A stretch of 53,787 bases of DNA from Neobacillus massiliamazoniensis (GCF_001048695.1 NZ_CVRB01000009.1:1-53787); one strand, 5' to 3'. Numbered from the stretch's first letter, positions 8,157 through 16,624 are shown. A program made the numbers and translations. Notes: generated by a model not told the origin, from the sequence alone.

Positions 8157-8194
8157 AAAGAGGATGTCCCTAAAGTGTTAGGGACATCCTCATT
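8157..8194 (-). terminator. abrB terminator
   Basis: A perfect 14-bp stem, GAGGATGTCCCTAA with TTAGGGACATCCTC, is followed on the - strand by TTTTT. On the + strand the tract is weaker (ATTCTT), so it mainly serves abrB. Confidence 0.88.
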
Positions 8195-8198
8195 CTTA

Positions 8199-8483
8199 TT
8201 ATTTCGCCATTTCAAATGCGTTTTCGATTTCTTTTACTAATTGCTCTGCACCCTCACGGCTAAGGATTAGTTTGCCGCCTGCAAGTGCAAAGTTGTCATC
8301 AGAAACTTCACCAGTTACTTGGCAAGTCATATTTGGCTTGTATTTTTTTAGAATAATACGCTCGTCATCAACGTAAATTTCAAGAGCATCTTTTTCTGCA
8401 ATTCCAAGAGTACGTCTTAATTCGATCGGAATAACGACACGACCTAATTCATCAACTTTACGAACAATACCTGTAGATTTCAT
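8199..8483 (-). CDS. abrB: Transition-state regulator AbrB
   Basis: AbrB (94 residues) represses post-exponential genes, including competence, antibiotic, biofilm and early sporulation genes, during rapid growth. The N-terminal swapped-hairpin DNA-binding domain (about 1-50) reads MKSTGIVRKVDELGRVVIPIELRRTLGI, nearly identical to B. subtilis. The C-terminal half drives tetramer formation and contains the usual cysteine in NMTCQVTGE. AGGAG lies before the ATG. It is the one convincing - strand gene here and runs convergently with rsmI. Two Spo0A boxes overlie its transcription start, so relief by Spo0A~P should apply as in B. subtilis. Confidence 0.97.
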   Translation of the reverse strand: MKSTGIVRKVDELGRVVIPIELRRTLGIAEKDALEIYVDDERIILKKYKPNMTCQVTGEVSDDNFALAGGKLILSREGAEQLVKEIENAFEMAK

Positions 8484-8530
8484 TTATATGAGCTCCTCTC
8501 ACTCTAATATTCTATTTTAAAATTTTTTAA

Positions 8531-8592
8531 TTCGTCATTATTCGACAAATTTCTTATGCCTTTATACTACCATCCATTCCCAGATACGTCAA
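8531..8592 (-). promoter_or_regulatory. abrB promoter with two Spo0A boxes
   Basis: On the - strand, TTGACG (8587-8592) and TAGTAT (8564-8569) are separated by 17 bp, a sigma-A promoter. Just downstream of the likely start are TGTCGAA (8541-8547) and TGACGAA (8531-8537). Both match TGNCGAA and begin 10 bp apart. This reproduces the repression layout known at B. subtilis abrB. Confidence 0.8.
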
Positions 8593-8738
8593 TTATTTTA
8601 TTCTGAAAAAACGTAGAAAAATTATTTTTTTTTTCGAGGAAAAGTTGATTTGCTAGTGTTTATTGAATTATAATTCAATTTTAATTTGTTTTTAATAAAA
8701 GGGAATTGGAAATTAAGTAATCATTCAACCTTATAGTT

Positions 8739-8745
8739 TTCGACA
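8739..8745 (-). promoter_or_regulatory. Additional Spo0A-box-like site
   Basis: TTCGACA is the complement of TGTCGAA. It lies in the AT-rich 8593-8955 stretch between the abrB promoter and metG, in which I see no gene. A 7-mer can occur by chance. Confidence 0.35.
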
Positions 8746-8955
8746 TAATTCTACATTATTTGATTTTTTTACTTAATATATTTCGAAACTCTTTTACCAT
8801 TTTTGGGGGTTGGAATGGAATTTTTTAGATTTGGATCTTTTGTCATGTCGGTTTGTTGCAGAAAGGTTTGTTTTTCGGTAATATTTTGTTGATAGAAGAG
8901 GGCAAAAAAAGGTAATAATGGTGAAATCGAGCTATTTAAATTAGGAGGAATACCG

Positions 8956-10911
8956 ATGGAGGAAAAACTAAAGACTTTTTATATTACGACACCCATTTAT
9001 TATCCTAGTGGTAATCTACATATTGGACATGCATATACAACTGTCGCGGGTGATGCATTGGCACGTTATAAGAGGATGCGCGGCTACGATGTCATGTATT
9101 TAACTGGTACGGATGAACACGGTCAAAAAATCCAAAGGAAAGCAGAAGAAGCCGGTATTACGCCTCAAGCATATGTGGATGTAATTGTCGCTGGAATTCA
9201 GGAGTTATGGAAAAAGCTTGATATCTCTTATGATGATTTTATCCGCACCACACAAGAAAGACATAAACAAATAGTTGAAAAAATCTTTGCAAGGTTACTT
9301 GAGCAAGGGGACATCTACCTTGATCAATATGAAGGCTGGTATTGTACCCCTTGTGAATCATTCTATACGGATCGTCAGCTGGTGGATGGAAATTGCCCTG
9401 ATTGCGGTAGATCGGTTGAAAAGGTAAAGGAAGAGTCGTACTTTTTCAAGATGGGCAAATATGTCGATCGCCTGCTTCAATATTACGAGGAAAATCCAGA
9501 ATTCATTCAACCTGAATCTCGTAAAAATGAAATGATTAATAATTTCATCAAACCGGGACTTGAGGATTTAGCTGTTTCAAGGACTACGTTCGATTGGGGT
9601 ATTAAAGTGCCAGGAGATCCAAAGCATGTAATTTATGTTTGGATTGATGCGTTGTCCAACTATATTACAGCATTAGGCTACGGCACAGAGAATGATAGTA
9701 AATATTTAAAATATTGGCCGGCAGATGTTCATTTAGTAGGAAAAGAAATTGTCCGGTTCCACACGATTTATTGGCCGATTATGTTAATGGCATTGGATCT
9801 TCCGCTTCCTAAGAAGGTTTTCGCTCATGGTTGGTTATTAATGAAGGATGGTAAAATGTCGAAGTCGAAAGGGAATGTTGTTGACCCTGTCACGTTGATT
9901 GATCGCTATGGACTCGACGCTCTTCGCTATTATTTACTGCGCGAAGTTCCTTTTGGAGCAGACGGAGTGTTCACACCGGAGGGATTTGTTGAAAGAATCA
10001 ACTTTGATTTAGCGAACGATTTAGGTAACCTTCTTAATCGAACCGTTGCTATGGTTGAAAAATATTTTGACGGAATTATTCCTGATTATACTGGGGCTGT
10101 TACTGAATTTGATGATTCCTTGCTTCAGGTTAATCGCGAAACGGTTTTAAAATATGAGGAAGCGATGGAGAAAATGGAGTTTTCCATTGCATTAACGTCC
10201 ATTTGGCAATTAGTAAGCAGAGCCAATAAATATATTGATGAAACACAGCCATGGACGCTGGCAAAGGACGAGAGCCGAAAAGGCGAATTGGAAAGTGTTA
10301 TGGTCCATTTGGCAGAATCATTACGAAGAATTGGGATTCTACTGCAGCCGTTCTTAACACGCACTCCTAATGCTTTGCTTCAACAATTAGGAATACAAGA
10401 TACGGCCCTTAAAACATGGGAAAGTCTTGAACAATTTGGTGTAATCCCTTCTGGAACAAAGGTTCAAAAGGATGCTCCATTATTCCCACGACTTGAAATT
10501 GCCGATGAAGTGGCATTTATTAAGACGAAAATGCAAGGTGCAGCACCATCAGTCGAAGAAAAGAAAGAGGAAAAGCCTGCAGAAATTGATGAAATTGCTA
10601 TCGATGATTTCATGAAAATTGACCTACGGGTTGCGGAAGTCATCATGGCAGAACCTATTAAGAAAGCAGATAAGCTTTTGAAGCTGCAGCTTGATCTTGG
10701 ATATGAAAAGCGTCAGGTCGTTTCAGGCATAGCACAATATTATAAACCGGAAGAATTAGTCGGTCGAAAGGTCATTTGTATTACAAACCTAAAACCGGTT
10801 AAGCTTCGTGGAGAATTGTCGCAGGGAATGATCTTGGCTGGCTCTAAAGATGGAGAACTATCTCTGGCAACGGTTGACCAAACTTTGCCAAATGGAGCAA
10901 AAGTAAAGTAA
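8956..10911 (+). CDS. metG: Methionyl-tRNA synthetase
   Basis: This class I aminoacyl-tRNA synthetase (651 residues) charges tRNA-Met. The signature HIGH is at 22-25 and KMSKS at 300-304. A zinc-knuckle region CTPCESF...CPDCGR lies in the connective peptide. A C-terminal EMAP/Arc1p-type tRNA-binding domain (about 545-651) begins at DFMKIDLRVAEV. TAGGAGG is the ribosome site. It is called metS in B. subtilis. I see no T-box leader in the AT-rich sequence upstream. Confidence 0.97.
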   Translation: MEEKLKTFYITTPIYYPSGNLHIGHAYTTVAGDALARYKRMRGYDVMYLTGTDEHGQKIQRKAEEAGITPQAYVDVIVAGIQELWKKLDISYDDFIRTTQERHKQIVEKIFARLLEQGDIYLDQYEGWYCTPCESFYTDRQLVDGNCPDCGRSVEKVKEESYFFKMGKYVDRLLQYYEENPEFIQPESRKNEMINNFIKPGLEDLAVSRTTFDWGIKVPGDPKHVIYVWIDALSNYITALGYGTENDSKYLKYWPADVHLVGKEIVRFHTIYWPIMLMALDLPLPKKVFAHGWLLMKDGKMSKSKGNVVDPVTLIDRYGLDALRYYLLREVPFGADGVFTPEGFVERINFDLANDLGNLLNRTVAMVEKYFDGIIPDYTGAVTEFDDSLLQVNRETVLKYEEAMEKMEFSIALTSIWQLVSRANKYIDETQPWTLAKDESRKGELESVMVHLAESLRRIGILLQPFLTRTPNALLQQLGIQDTALKTWESLEQFGVIPSGTKVQKDAPLFPRLEIADEVAFIKTKMQGAAPSVEEKKEEKPAEIDEIAIDDFMKIDLRVAEVIMAEPIKKADKLLKLQLDLGYEKRQVVSGIAQYYKPEELVGRKVICITNLKPVKLRGELSQGMILAGSKDGELSLATVDQTLPNGAKVK

Positions 10912-10931
10912 CTTTCAGGTGACGATTTTCG

Positions 10932-10979
10932 ATAGAAATGTTCCACGTGTAACAATTTTCGGGACATTTCTATTTTTTT
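10932..10979 (+). terminator. Terminator after metG
   Basis: ATAGAAATGT pairs with ACATTTCTAT (10 bp), with two more GC pairs after a mismatch, followed by seven T residues. The parS-like site starts inside the left arm and fills most of the loop. Confidence 0.8.
10939..10954. promoter_or_regulatory. parS-like ParB (Spo0J) site
   Basis: TGTTCCACGTGTAACA matches the parS consensus TGTTTCACGTGAAACA at 14 of 16 positions and keeps the central CACGTG and both TGTT/AACA ends. B. subtilis has, as I recall, one of its origin-region parS sites at metS, so the position also fits. Confidence 0.7.
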
Positions 10980-11033
10980 ATTTAAGATTCGACGTCGATT
11001 TTCTACAAAATTAAAGAGAGAGGTGGCTTTATT

Positions 11034-11801
11034 ATGTTATTTGACACACATGCCCATTTAAATGCGGAACAATATAATGAGGATTTAGATGAAGTCATTG
11101 CCAGGGCGCAAAAAGAGGGGGTCACTCATATGGTCGTCGTAGGCTTTGACCGGCCTACTATTGAAAAGGCAATGGAACTGGCTGAAGGTTATGACTTTAT
11201 TTATGCTTGTGTTGGATGGCATCCAGTTGATGCAATTGATATGACAGACGAAGATTTAAGGTGGATCGAGGAACTATCAGCACACCCTAAGGTAGTAGCC
11301 ATTGGAGAAATGGGGCTTGATTATCATTGGGACAAGTCTCCAAAGGAAGTCCAAAAAGAAGTCTTTCGTAAACAAATTAGGCTTGCAAAAAAAGTAAATC
11401 TCCCAATAGTCATTCATAACCGTGAGGCAACAGCAGATATAATGGAAATTTTACAAGAAGAGCATGCTGAAGAGGTTGGGGGTATTATGCATTGCTTTAG
11501 TGGGAGCCCTGAAGTGGCTAAAGAATGTGTGAAAATGAATTTTTACATTTCACTTGGCGGGCCGGTTACATTTAAAAACGCGAAAAAGCCGAAGGAGGTT
11601 GCGGCGGAAATTCCTCTTGATAAGCTTTTAATCGAAACTGACTGCCCATATTTAGCCCCGCATCCTTATCGTGGACAGCGGAATGAACCGGGCTATGTAA
11701 AGCTAGTGGCCGAACAAATTGCCGAAATAAAGGGAATTCCATTTGACGAAGTAGCAGATGTTACGTCGCAAAATGCCAAAAAAGTGTTCGACATAAACTG
11801 A
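11034..11801 (+). CDS. tatD: TatD family metal-dependent deoxyribonuclease
   Basis: This 255-residue TIM-barrel hydrolase of the TatD family matches B. subtilis YabD. The metal ligands are visible in order: DTHAHLN at the N-terminus, a glutamate in IGEMGLDYH, HNREA, MHCFSG and ETDCPYLAPHP. Family members are 3'-5' exonucleases or endonucleases acting in DNA repair and nucleic-acid turnover. The in vivo role of the Bacillus protein is not firmly settled. GAGAGAGGTGG precedes the ATG. It follows metG after a terminator. Confidence 0.92.
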   Translation: MLFDTHAHLNAEQYNEDLDEVIARAQKEGVTHMVVVGFDRPTIEKAMELAEGYDFIYACVGWHPVDAIDMTDEDLRWIEELSAHPKVVAIGEMGLDYHWDKSPKEVQKEVFRKQIRLAKKVNLPIVIHNREATADIMEILQEEHAEEVGGIMHCFSGSPEVAKECVKMNFYISLGGPVTFKNAKKPKEVAAEIPLDKLLIETDCPYLAPHPYRGQRNEPGYVKLVAEQIAEIKGIPFDEVADVTSQNAKKVFDIN

Positions 11802-11966
11802 TAAAGAAACGTGTCGAAGGCAAGGGAAACCTGTCCAATGTTTTTCTGATAACAAAAAGTTCTACAAGTCTCCTTTTCTTCATAGGATAATCGTGTCGAT
11901 AAGTTTTTCTTTGCATCCATTCCAAGATTATGCATAATTAGGTTACGTTCTCAGGGAATGCAATAG

Positions 11967-11994
11967 TTGACAGTCGACGGCGTGGTTCTATAAA
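11967..11994 (+). promoter_or_regulatory. Sigma-A-like promoter for yabE
   Basis: TTGACA and TATAAA are separated by 16 bp in the 235-bp gap between tatD and yabE. The rest of the gap shows no gene. Confidence 0.5.
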
Positions 11995-12036
11995 TCTCTC
12001 CAAGAAAAGGAGGCGTTTTTCATCGTTTTAAGGCAC

Positions 12037-13218
12037 ATGAAAAACCTGTTTTCCAAGACTTTGAGCAAGAAAACATTGACCATCGCTTCTGCTAGTTTTG
12101 TAGTTTTCGCAACAACTCTTGGGATTCTTTATTATCAAGGCTCAAAGAAAACAGTTGCTATCACTCTTAATGGTCAGGAAAGGGTCGTAAAAACACATGC
12201 AGGTACGATCCAGGAACTATTGAAGGAAATGAATGTACCGGTTCGTTCACAAGATTTTTTAACTCCTTCAGCAAACACAAAGGTGAGAGACCATCTTAAA
12301 GTTGTTTTGAAGCAGGCAAAACAGGTCCAACTCGATGATAACCATAAAGAAAAAACGATTTGGACAACAGCTGATACAGTGGCTGAGCTTCTGAAGGAAC
12401 GGAAAATTGTTTTGAACGAACACGACCAAATCTCACCCAAACCACAAGCGGCAATAAGAAATAAGATGAAAATAGGCATTCAAACGGCCATTCATCTTAC
12501 TTACAATGATGGCGGAAAAGAGCAGCAAGTATGGTCCACTTCGGCTACGGTCGTTGACTTTTTGGTCCAGCAGGGCATCAAACTAAATGAATTTGACCGA
12601 GTTGAACCGTCATTAACTGCGACAGTATCAGAGAATGATGTGATAAACATTTTTCGGGTAGAAAAGGTCACCGATGTAGTGGAAGAACCAATTGATTTTG
12701 CTGTGATTACACAAGATGATAGCAGTTTAGAAAAAGGCCAACAGAAAACCATTAGTGCAGGGTTGCACGGACTTGTTTCTAAAGAATATGAAGTTATTCT
12801 TGAAAACGGCAAAGAGGTCGCGAGAAAACTGATAAATGAACAAAATGTTAGAGAAAAGCAGGATAAAGTAGTCGCTGTCGGAACAAATGAATTAGCTAAC
12901 CAGATTTCCCGTGGTGCAACGGATACAGGTGTAGAGTATTATGTGAATTCTACCGCCTATACAGCAGATTGTAATGGCTGTTCCGGAGCTACAGCAACCG
13001 GGATCAATCTCCGTGCAAACCCGAACGCAAAAATAATTGCTGTTGACCCGAGTATTATTCCGCTTGGAACAAAAGTTTTTGTGGAGGGCTATGGCTATGC
13101 GATAGCTGCTGACACAGGTTCAGCAATTAAAGGATACAAAATTGATGTTTTCTTCCCGTCTACAGCGGATGCATATCGTTGGGGAGTGAGGAAGGTGAAA
13201 ATCAAAATTTTAAACTAG
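12037..13218 (+). CDS. yabE: Cell wall-binding G5/3D-domain protein YabE
   Basis: This 393-residue exported or membrane-anchored wall protein matches B. subtilis YabE and resembles resuscitation-promoting factors. A transmembrane or signal segment spans about 15-32. Three DUF348 repeats follow (about 40-80, 97-135, 155-195), each built on a TIQELL-, VAELL- or VVDFL-type core. A G5 domain covers about 205-285 and a C-terminal 3D domain about 310-393, with TAYTADCNGCSGATATG and AADTGSAIKG marking the active site. It probably remodels peptidoglycan. The ATG has only a modest AAGG site. A stronger AAAGGAGG at about 12007-12013 lies too far upstream for it. Confidence 0.93.
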   Translation: MKNLFSKTLSKKTLTIASASFVVFATTLGILYYQGSKKTVAITLNGQERVVKTHAGTIQELLKEMNVPVRSQDFLTPSANTKVRDHLKVVLKQAKQVQLDDNHKEKTIWTTADTVAELLKERKIVLNEHDQISPKPQAAIRNKMKIGIQTAIHLTYNDGGKEQQVWSTSATVVDFLVQQGIKLNEFDRVEPSLTATVSENDVINIFRVEKVTDVVEEPIDFAVITQDDSSLEKGQQKTISAGLHGLVSKEYEVILENGKEVARKLINEQNVREKQDKVVAVGTNELANQISRGATDTGVEYYVNSTAYTADCNGCSGATATGINLRANPNAKIIAVDPSIIPLGTKVFVEGYGYAIAADTGSAIKGYKIDVFFPSTADAYRWGVRKVKIKILN

Positions 13219-13221
13219 TGG

Positions 13222-13250
13222 GTGCAGAGAATTCTTTCTCTGCATCTTTT
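13222..13250 (+). terminator. Terminator after yabE
   Basis: TGCAGAGA pairs with TCTCTGCA around a 6-base loop and is followed by TCTTTTT. Confidence 0.85.
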
Positions 13251-13403
13251 TACTTTTTTCCTAAACTTCTTTATACTAACAACTGATACATACCGGATTC
13301 AGCTTTACTTTAGTGTATGAATGATTTCGTTAATATAGACGATAGACATTACAAAATTGTTTCAGTTTTTTTTCAATTTATTTTTATTTTTTGGAGGCAA
13401 TAA

Positions 13404-13964
13404 ATGAAGTTAAGAGAAGTTATTGTTGTTGAGGGTAAGGATGATACAGTAGCAATAAAACGGGCTGTTGATGCAGATACAATTGAGACGAATGGGTCTG
13501 CCGTTAACCAGGCAACCATTGAGAAAATTAAGCGGGTGCAGAAAACAAGAGGGGTGATTATTTTCACCGATCCTGATTTTCCAGGTGAGAAAATCAGGAA
13601 GACCATTGAGCAGCAAGTTTCAGGGTGTAAACATGCCTTTTTACCAAAAGAGGCTGCCATTGCAAAGGGTGGCAAAGGGCTTGGCGTTGAACATGCCCAC
13701 CCCGATGCGATTAGAGAGGCATTAAAAGATGCTCACATGATGCAAGAAACGATTACGGAAGAAATTACTCAAGAAGATTTAATTACTGCTGGGTTGATTG
13801 GCGGGACAGGCGCAAAAGAGAGAAGAGAATGGTTAGGGAAACTTTTAAAGATAGGGTATACAAATGGAAAACAGCTACATAAACGCTTGATGATGTTTCA
13901 GATCAGCAAACAGGAATTTGCCGAAGCTCTAGAAGTGATACGAAAGGAGAAAACCAATGAATAA
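13404..13964 (+). CDS. rnmV: Ribonuclease M5
   Basis: RNase M5 (186 residues) matures the 5S rRNA precursor. It is a Toprim-domain nuclease: the catalytic glutamate lies in IVVEGKDD and the metal-binding aspartates in FTDPDFPGEKIR. The motif KGGKGLGVEHAHPDAIREAL is characteristic of M5. TTTTTGGAGG gives a strong ribosome site. It overlaps rsmA by 8 bases, so rRNA processing and rRNA methylation are produced together. Confidence 0.95.
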   Translation: MKLREVIVVEGKDDTVAIKRAVDADTIETNGSAVNQATIEKIKRVQKTRGVIIFTDPDFPGEKIRKTIEQQVSGCKHAFLPKEAAIAKGGKGLGVEHAHPDAIREALKDAHMMQETITEEITQEDLITAGLIGGTGAKERREWLGKLLKIGYTNGKQLHKRLMMFQISKQEFAEALEVIRKEKTNE

Positions 13965-14835
13965 GGACATTGCAACACCTGTAAGGACGAGGGCAATCCT
14001 CGAAAAATATGGCTTTTCCTTTAAGAAAAGCCTTGGTCAAAATTTTCTTATTGATACCAATATTTTACGTAAAATCGTTGAGTTTGCCGATATGAGTGAA
14101 AATACTGGTGCCATTGAGGTAGGGCCGGGAATCGGGGCTCTTACAGAGCAGCTTGCCCGCAGCAGTAAGAAGGTGGTTTCATTTGAGATTGACCAGAGAT
14201 TATTACCGATTTTAAATGATACGTTGGCCGACTATAAAAATGTAACGATTATTCATAAAGATATCCTCGAAGCGGATGTTCGTGCAGTAATGGAGGAAGA
14301 ATTCCACGAGATAGATGATATCATGGTGGTGGCGAATTTACCTTATTATGTGACAACGCCGATTATCATGAAGCTGCTTGAAGAGCATCTGCCTATTCGT
14401 GGCATCGTGGTGATGCTTCAGAAGGAGGTAGCCGACCGAATATCGGCAAAGCCTGGTACAAAGGATTACGGATCATTATCGATTGCTGTTCAGTATTATA
14501 CTAAAGCTGAGACGGTAATGATTGTTCCAAAAACAGTGTTTGTTCCGCAGCCTAATGTCGATTCAGCCGTAATTAGGCTGACCGTTCGGGAAAAACCTGC
14601 TGTAATCGTAAAAGATGAAAAATTCTTTTTCACTGTAACAAAGGCAAGTTTTGCACAAAGAAGAAAAACGTTACTAAATAATTTGACCAGCCAGCTTCCT
14701 AGTGGAAAAGAGAAGAAGGAGGAAATCCTTCAGGCACTAGAGAAAAGCGGGATTGAACCTTCAAGAAGGGGAGAAACTCTTTCATTAGACGAATTTGGTC
14801 GGTTAAGTGACGAATTATATCCCTATTTCCATTAA
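13957..14835 (+). CDS. rsmA: 16S rRNA dimethyladenosine transferase (KsgA)
   Basis: RsmA (292 residues) dimethylates A1518 and A1519 near the 3' end of 16S rRNA and acts as a late 30S assembly checkpoint. The family N-terminus FKKSLGQNFLID, SAM motif EVGPGIGALTEQLA and catalytic NLPYY (127-131) are clear. VPQPNVDSAVIRL and FAQRRKTLLNNL complete the signature. GGAG within the end of rnmV provides the ribosome site. Confidence 0.97.
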   Translation: MNKDIATPVRTRAILEKYGFSFKKSLGQNFLIDTNILRKIVEFADMSENTGAIEVGPGIGALTEQLARSSKKVVSFEIDQRLLPILNDTLADYKNVTIIHKDILEADVRAVMEEEFHEIDDIMVVANLPYYVTTPIIMKLLEEHLPIRGIVVMLQKEVADRISAKPGTKDYGSLSIAVQYYTKAETVMIVPKTVFVPQPNVDSAVIRLTVREKPAVIVKDEKFFFTVTKASFAQRRKTLLNNLTSQLPSGKEKKEEILQALEKSGIEPSRRGETLSLDEFGRLSDELYPYFH

Positions 14836-14862
14836 AGACCCGAGGTAAAGGGTCTTTTTTTC
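14836..14862 (+). terminator. Terminator after rsmA
   Basis: AAAGACCC pairs with GGGTCTTT and is followed by a long T tract. Confidence 0.88.
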
Positions 14863-14877
14863 TTTTTCTATAGATAA

Positions 14878-14985
14878 GGCTGTGTTAAAGGTCATTGCTG
14901 ATTTTTGAAACTATGTTGATTGGAGCGGAACGCCCGCGGATGCTCGCTTCTTGAGCGCAAATCAATAGGCAAGTTTAACACGGCC
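14878..14985 (+). repeat. GGCTGTGTTAAA element, internally deleted copy
   Basis: This 108-bp copy has GGCTGTGTTAAA at the left and TTTAACACGGCC at the right. Both ends align with the 244-bp copy at 19777, but about 136 bp of the middle is missing. Confidence 0.8.
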
Positions 14986-15033
14986 AAAGATAAAAAAGGT
15001 TTAACTTCCATCACTCCCTAGCCTAGCAAAGTA

Positions 15034-15061
15034 ACATCTAAAAGGGCATTTGCATAGCCTA
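15034..15061 (+). promoter_or_regulatory. Sigma-K promoter for yabG
   Basis: AC at 15034-15035, 17 bp, then CATAGCCTA (15053-15061) fit the sigma-K pattern AC-N16/17-CATANNNTA. yabG is a late mother-cell gene under sigma-K in B. subtilis. Confidence 0.65.
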
Positions 15062-15117
15062 TTTAAAGAAAACTTTATTTGAAAGGCCTATTTCCTGGTC
15101 TTATTGGAGTGACAGCA

Positions 15118-16002
15118 GTGGATATAAAATTAATGGAAATGGTCGGCAGACGGTCATATCACTGTGATATTCTGTTTCGAGTAATCGATATCCGGGAAAC
15201 AAATGGTCGGAAAATGGCCGTTTTATATGGTGAAGATTTCCGTCTGATTGCGGATGCACCATGCGAAGATTTAGTCATCATTAATCAAAATGATAGGGTT
15301 AGGATGACACAGGAGTACAGAACCCTAGAAGAACAGTCTTTTCGGCTTTTTACGCAAGATGTGTATCTACTAAAGGAGAGGCAGGAATATGAGGCAACAA
15401 GCGGCTATGTGAAGCCAAGCAGTTATTTTCAGATTCCTGGCAAGGTTCTCCATTTAGATGGCGATCCAAATTATTTGAGGAAATGTATGGGGTTGTATGA
15501 AAAAATAGGCGTACCTGTCATTGGCATCCACTGTAATGAAAAGGAAATGCCGAATAAAATAGGTGAACTGATTGACCATTATCGGCCTGATATTTTGGTT
15601 ATTACCGGACATGATGCTTATTCCAAGGCGAAGGGCAAGATTAGTGATATTAACGCCTACCGCCACTCGAAGCATTTCGTCCAGACGGTAATAGAAGCAA
15701 GAAGAAAAGTTCCTCATTTAGACCAACTTGTTATTTTTGCTGGTGCCTGTCAATCACACTTTGAGTCACTAATTAATGCTGGTGCCAATTTTGCCAGTTC
15801 TCCAACAAGAATTAATATTCACGCCCTCGACCCCGTATACATTGTCGCAAAAATAAGCTTCACACCGTTTATGGAAAGAATCAACGTTTGGGATGTGCTA
15901 CGCAATACGTTAACAGGAGAAAAAGGATTGGGAGGTTTAGAAACAAAAGGAGTCTTACGAACAGGAATGCCCTATCGACCTGTAAATAATGAAGAAGAAT
16001 AA
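15118..16002 (+). CDS. yabG: Sporulation-specific cysteine protease YabG
   Basis: YabG (294 residues, peptidase family U57) processes spore coat proteins in the mother cell and is needed for coat cross-linking. The family block KVLHLDGDPNYLRKCMGLY and the very conserved DILVITGHDAY, NAYRHSKHFV and IFAGACQSHFESLI segments are present. The GACQSHFES cysteine and the GHDAY histidine are candidate catalytic residues. I chose GTG 15118, with GGAGT 7 bases upstream, which gives a length near the B. subtilis protein. A TTG at 15079 is in frame but has no ribosome site. A sigma-K promoter lies upstream. Confidence 0.93.
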   Translation: MDIKLMEMVGRRSYHCDILFRVIDIRETNGRKMAVLYGEDFRLIADAPCEDLVIINQNDRVRMTQEYRTLEEQSFRLFTQDVYLLKERQEYEATSGYVKPSSYFQIPGKVLHLDGDPNYLRKCMGLYEKIGVPVIGIHCNEKEMPNKIGELIDHYRPDILVITGHDAYSKAKGKISDINAYRHSKHFVQTVIEARRKVPHLDQLVIFAGACQSHFESLINAGANFASSPTRINIHALDPVYIVAKISFTPFMERINVWDVLRNTLTGEKGLGGLETKGVLRTGMPYRPVNNEEE

Positions 16003-16032
16003 GCCTTTACGGAAAATAGGGCTTATTTTTTT
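16000..16032 (+). terminator. Terminator after yabG
   Basis: AATAAGCC at the stop codon pairs with GGGCTTATT and is followed by seven T residues. Confidence 0.85.
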
Positions 16033-16038
16033 AGCTAA

Positions 16039-16075
16039 TAGGGGAGTATAAATTTACTCAATTTATACTTTCCTA
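16039..16075. other. Hairpin between yabG and veg
   Basis: TAGGGGAGTATAAATT pairs with AATTTATACTTTCCTA, a 16-bp stem with two GU pairs and a TACTC loop. No T tract follows, so it is not a standard terminator. The remaining 16076-16221 is AT-rich and holds no gene. Confidence 0.55.
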
Positions 16076-16221
16076 TGTCACAAAAATTAAACTCAGTCTT
16101 ACGAACGGTCTTAACGTTTTTTTCCTTTCGGCGAGTTTTCATTTATTTATACATAATTCTGTCCAAAATAGGCAACTATAACTAATGTTGAAATTTAGAA
16201 GAAAAAGTAGAGGAAAAAATG

Positions 16222-16292
16222 TTGACAATTAAATTGTTGTGCTGATATAATTTATATTTTTATTTGACATAACTGTGTCAATGTGATAAACT
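16222..16292 (+). promoter_or_regulatory. Tandem sigma-A promoters of veg
   Basis: P1 is TTGACA (16222-16227), 18 bp, TATAAT (16246-16251). P2 is TTGACA (16264-16269), 17 bp, TAAACT (16287-16292). The two-promoter arrangement matches the well-known strong veg promoter of B. subtilis. Confidence 0.85.
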
Positions 16293-16313
16293 TTACATAG
16301 TGAGGTGGACCGA

Positions 16314-16577
16314 ATGCCAAAAACTTTAGCCGATATAAAAAAGGCTCTTGATTCAAATTTGGGTAAAAGATTGTTACTTAAGGCAAACGGAGGACGCAGA
16401 AAAACAATTGAACGTTCAGGTGTGTTAGCTGAAACGTACCCATCTGTTTTTATTATTGAGTTAGATCAGGATGAAAATGCTTTTGAACGGGTTTCTTACA
16501 GTTACGCGGATGTTTTAACGGAAACAGTTCAAATCACCTTCTTTGAAGATACAACAGGACATGCAGCGTTAAGCTAA
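16314..16577 (+). CDS. veg: Veg protein
   Basis: Veg (87 residues) is a small, abundant protein that in B. subtilis promotes biofilm formation by antagonising SinR. The sequence KANGGRRKTIERSGVLAETYPSVF and the segment ENAFERVSYSYADVLTE are the family's conserved core, a small SH3-like barrel. I use ATG 16314, with GAGGTGG 7 bases upstream, in preference to an in-frame GTG three codons earlier. Two strong promoters and a strong terminator make it monocistronic. Confidence 0.95.
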   Translation: MPKTLADIKKALDSNLGKRLLLKANGGRRKTIERSGVLAETYPSVFIIELDQDENAFERVSYSYADVLTETVQITFFEDTTGHAALS

Positions 16578-16596
16578 AGTATATAAGCAATGAATG

Positions 16597-16624
16597 GCAG
16601 TAAACGAGAGTTTACTGCTTTTTG
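16597..16624 (+). terminator. Terminator after veg
   Basis: GCAGTAAAC pairs perfectly with GTTTACTGC around GAGA, a GNRA-type tetraloop, followed by TTTTTGCTTTTTT. Confidence 0.92.

Noticed and set aside
8484..8955. T-box leader for metG
   Set aside because: I could not find a T-box TGGNACC motif or specifier-loop structure; the interval is AT-rich abrB promoter DNA.
10740..10967. Open frame on the - strand at the end of metG
   Set aside because: It is antisense to an unmistakable synthetase domain and has no ribosome site or family.
12022..12036. ATC codon 9 bases after AAAGGAGG as a possible yabE start
   Set aside because: ATC is a very rare initiator; ATG 12037 gives a normal signal segment, so the good ribosome site is more likely coincidental or belongs to leader translation.
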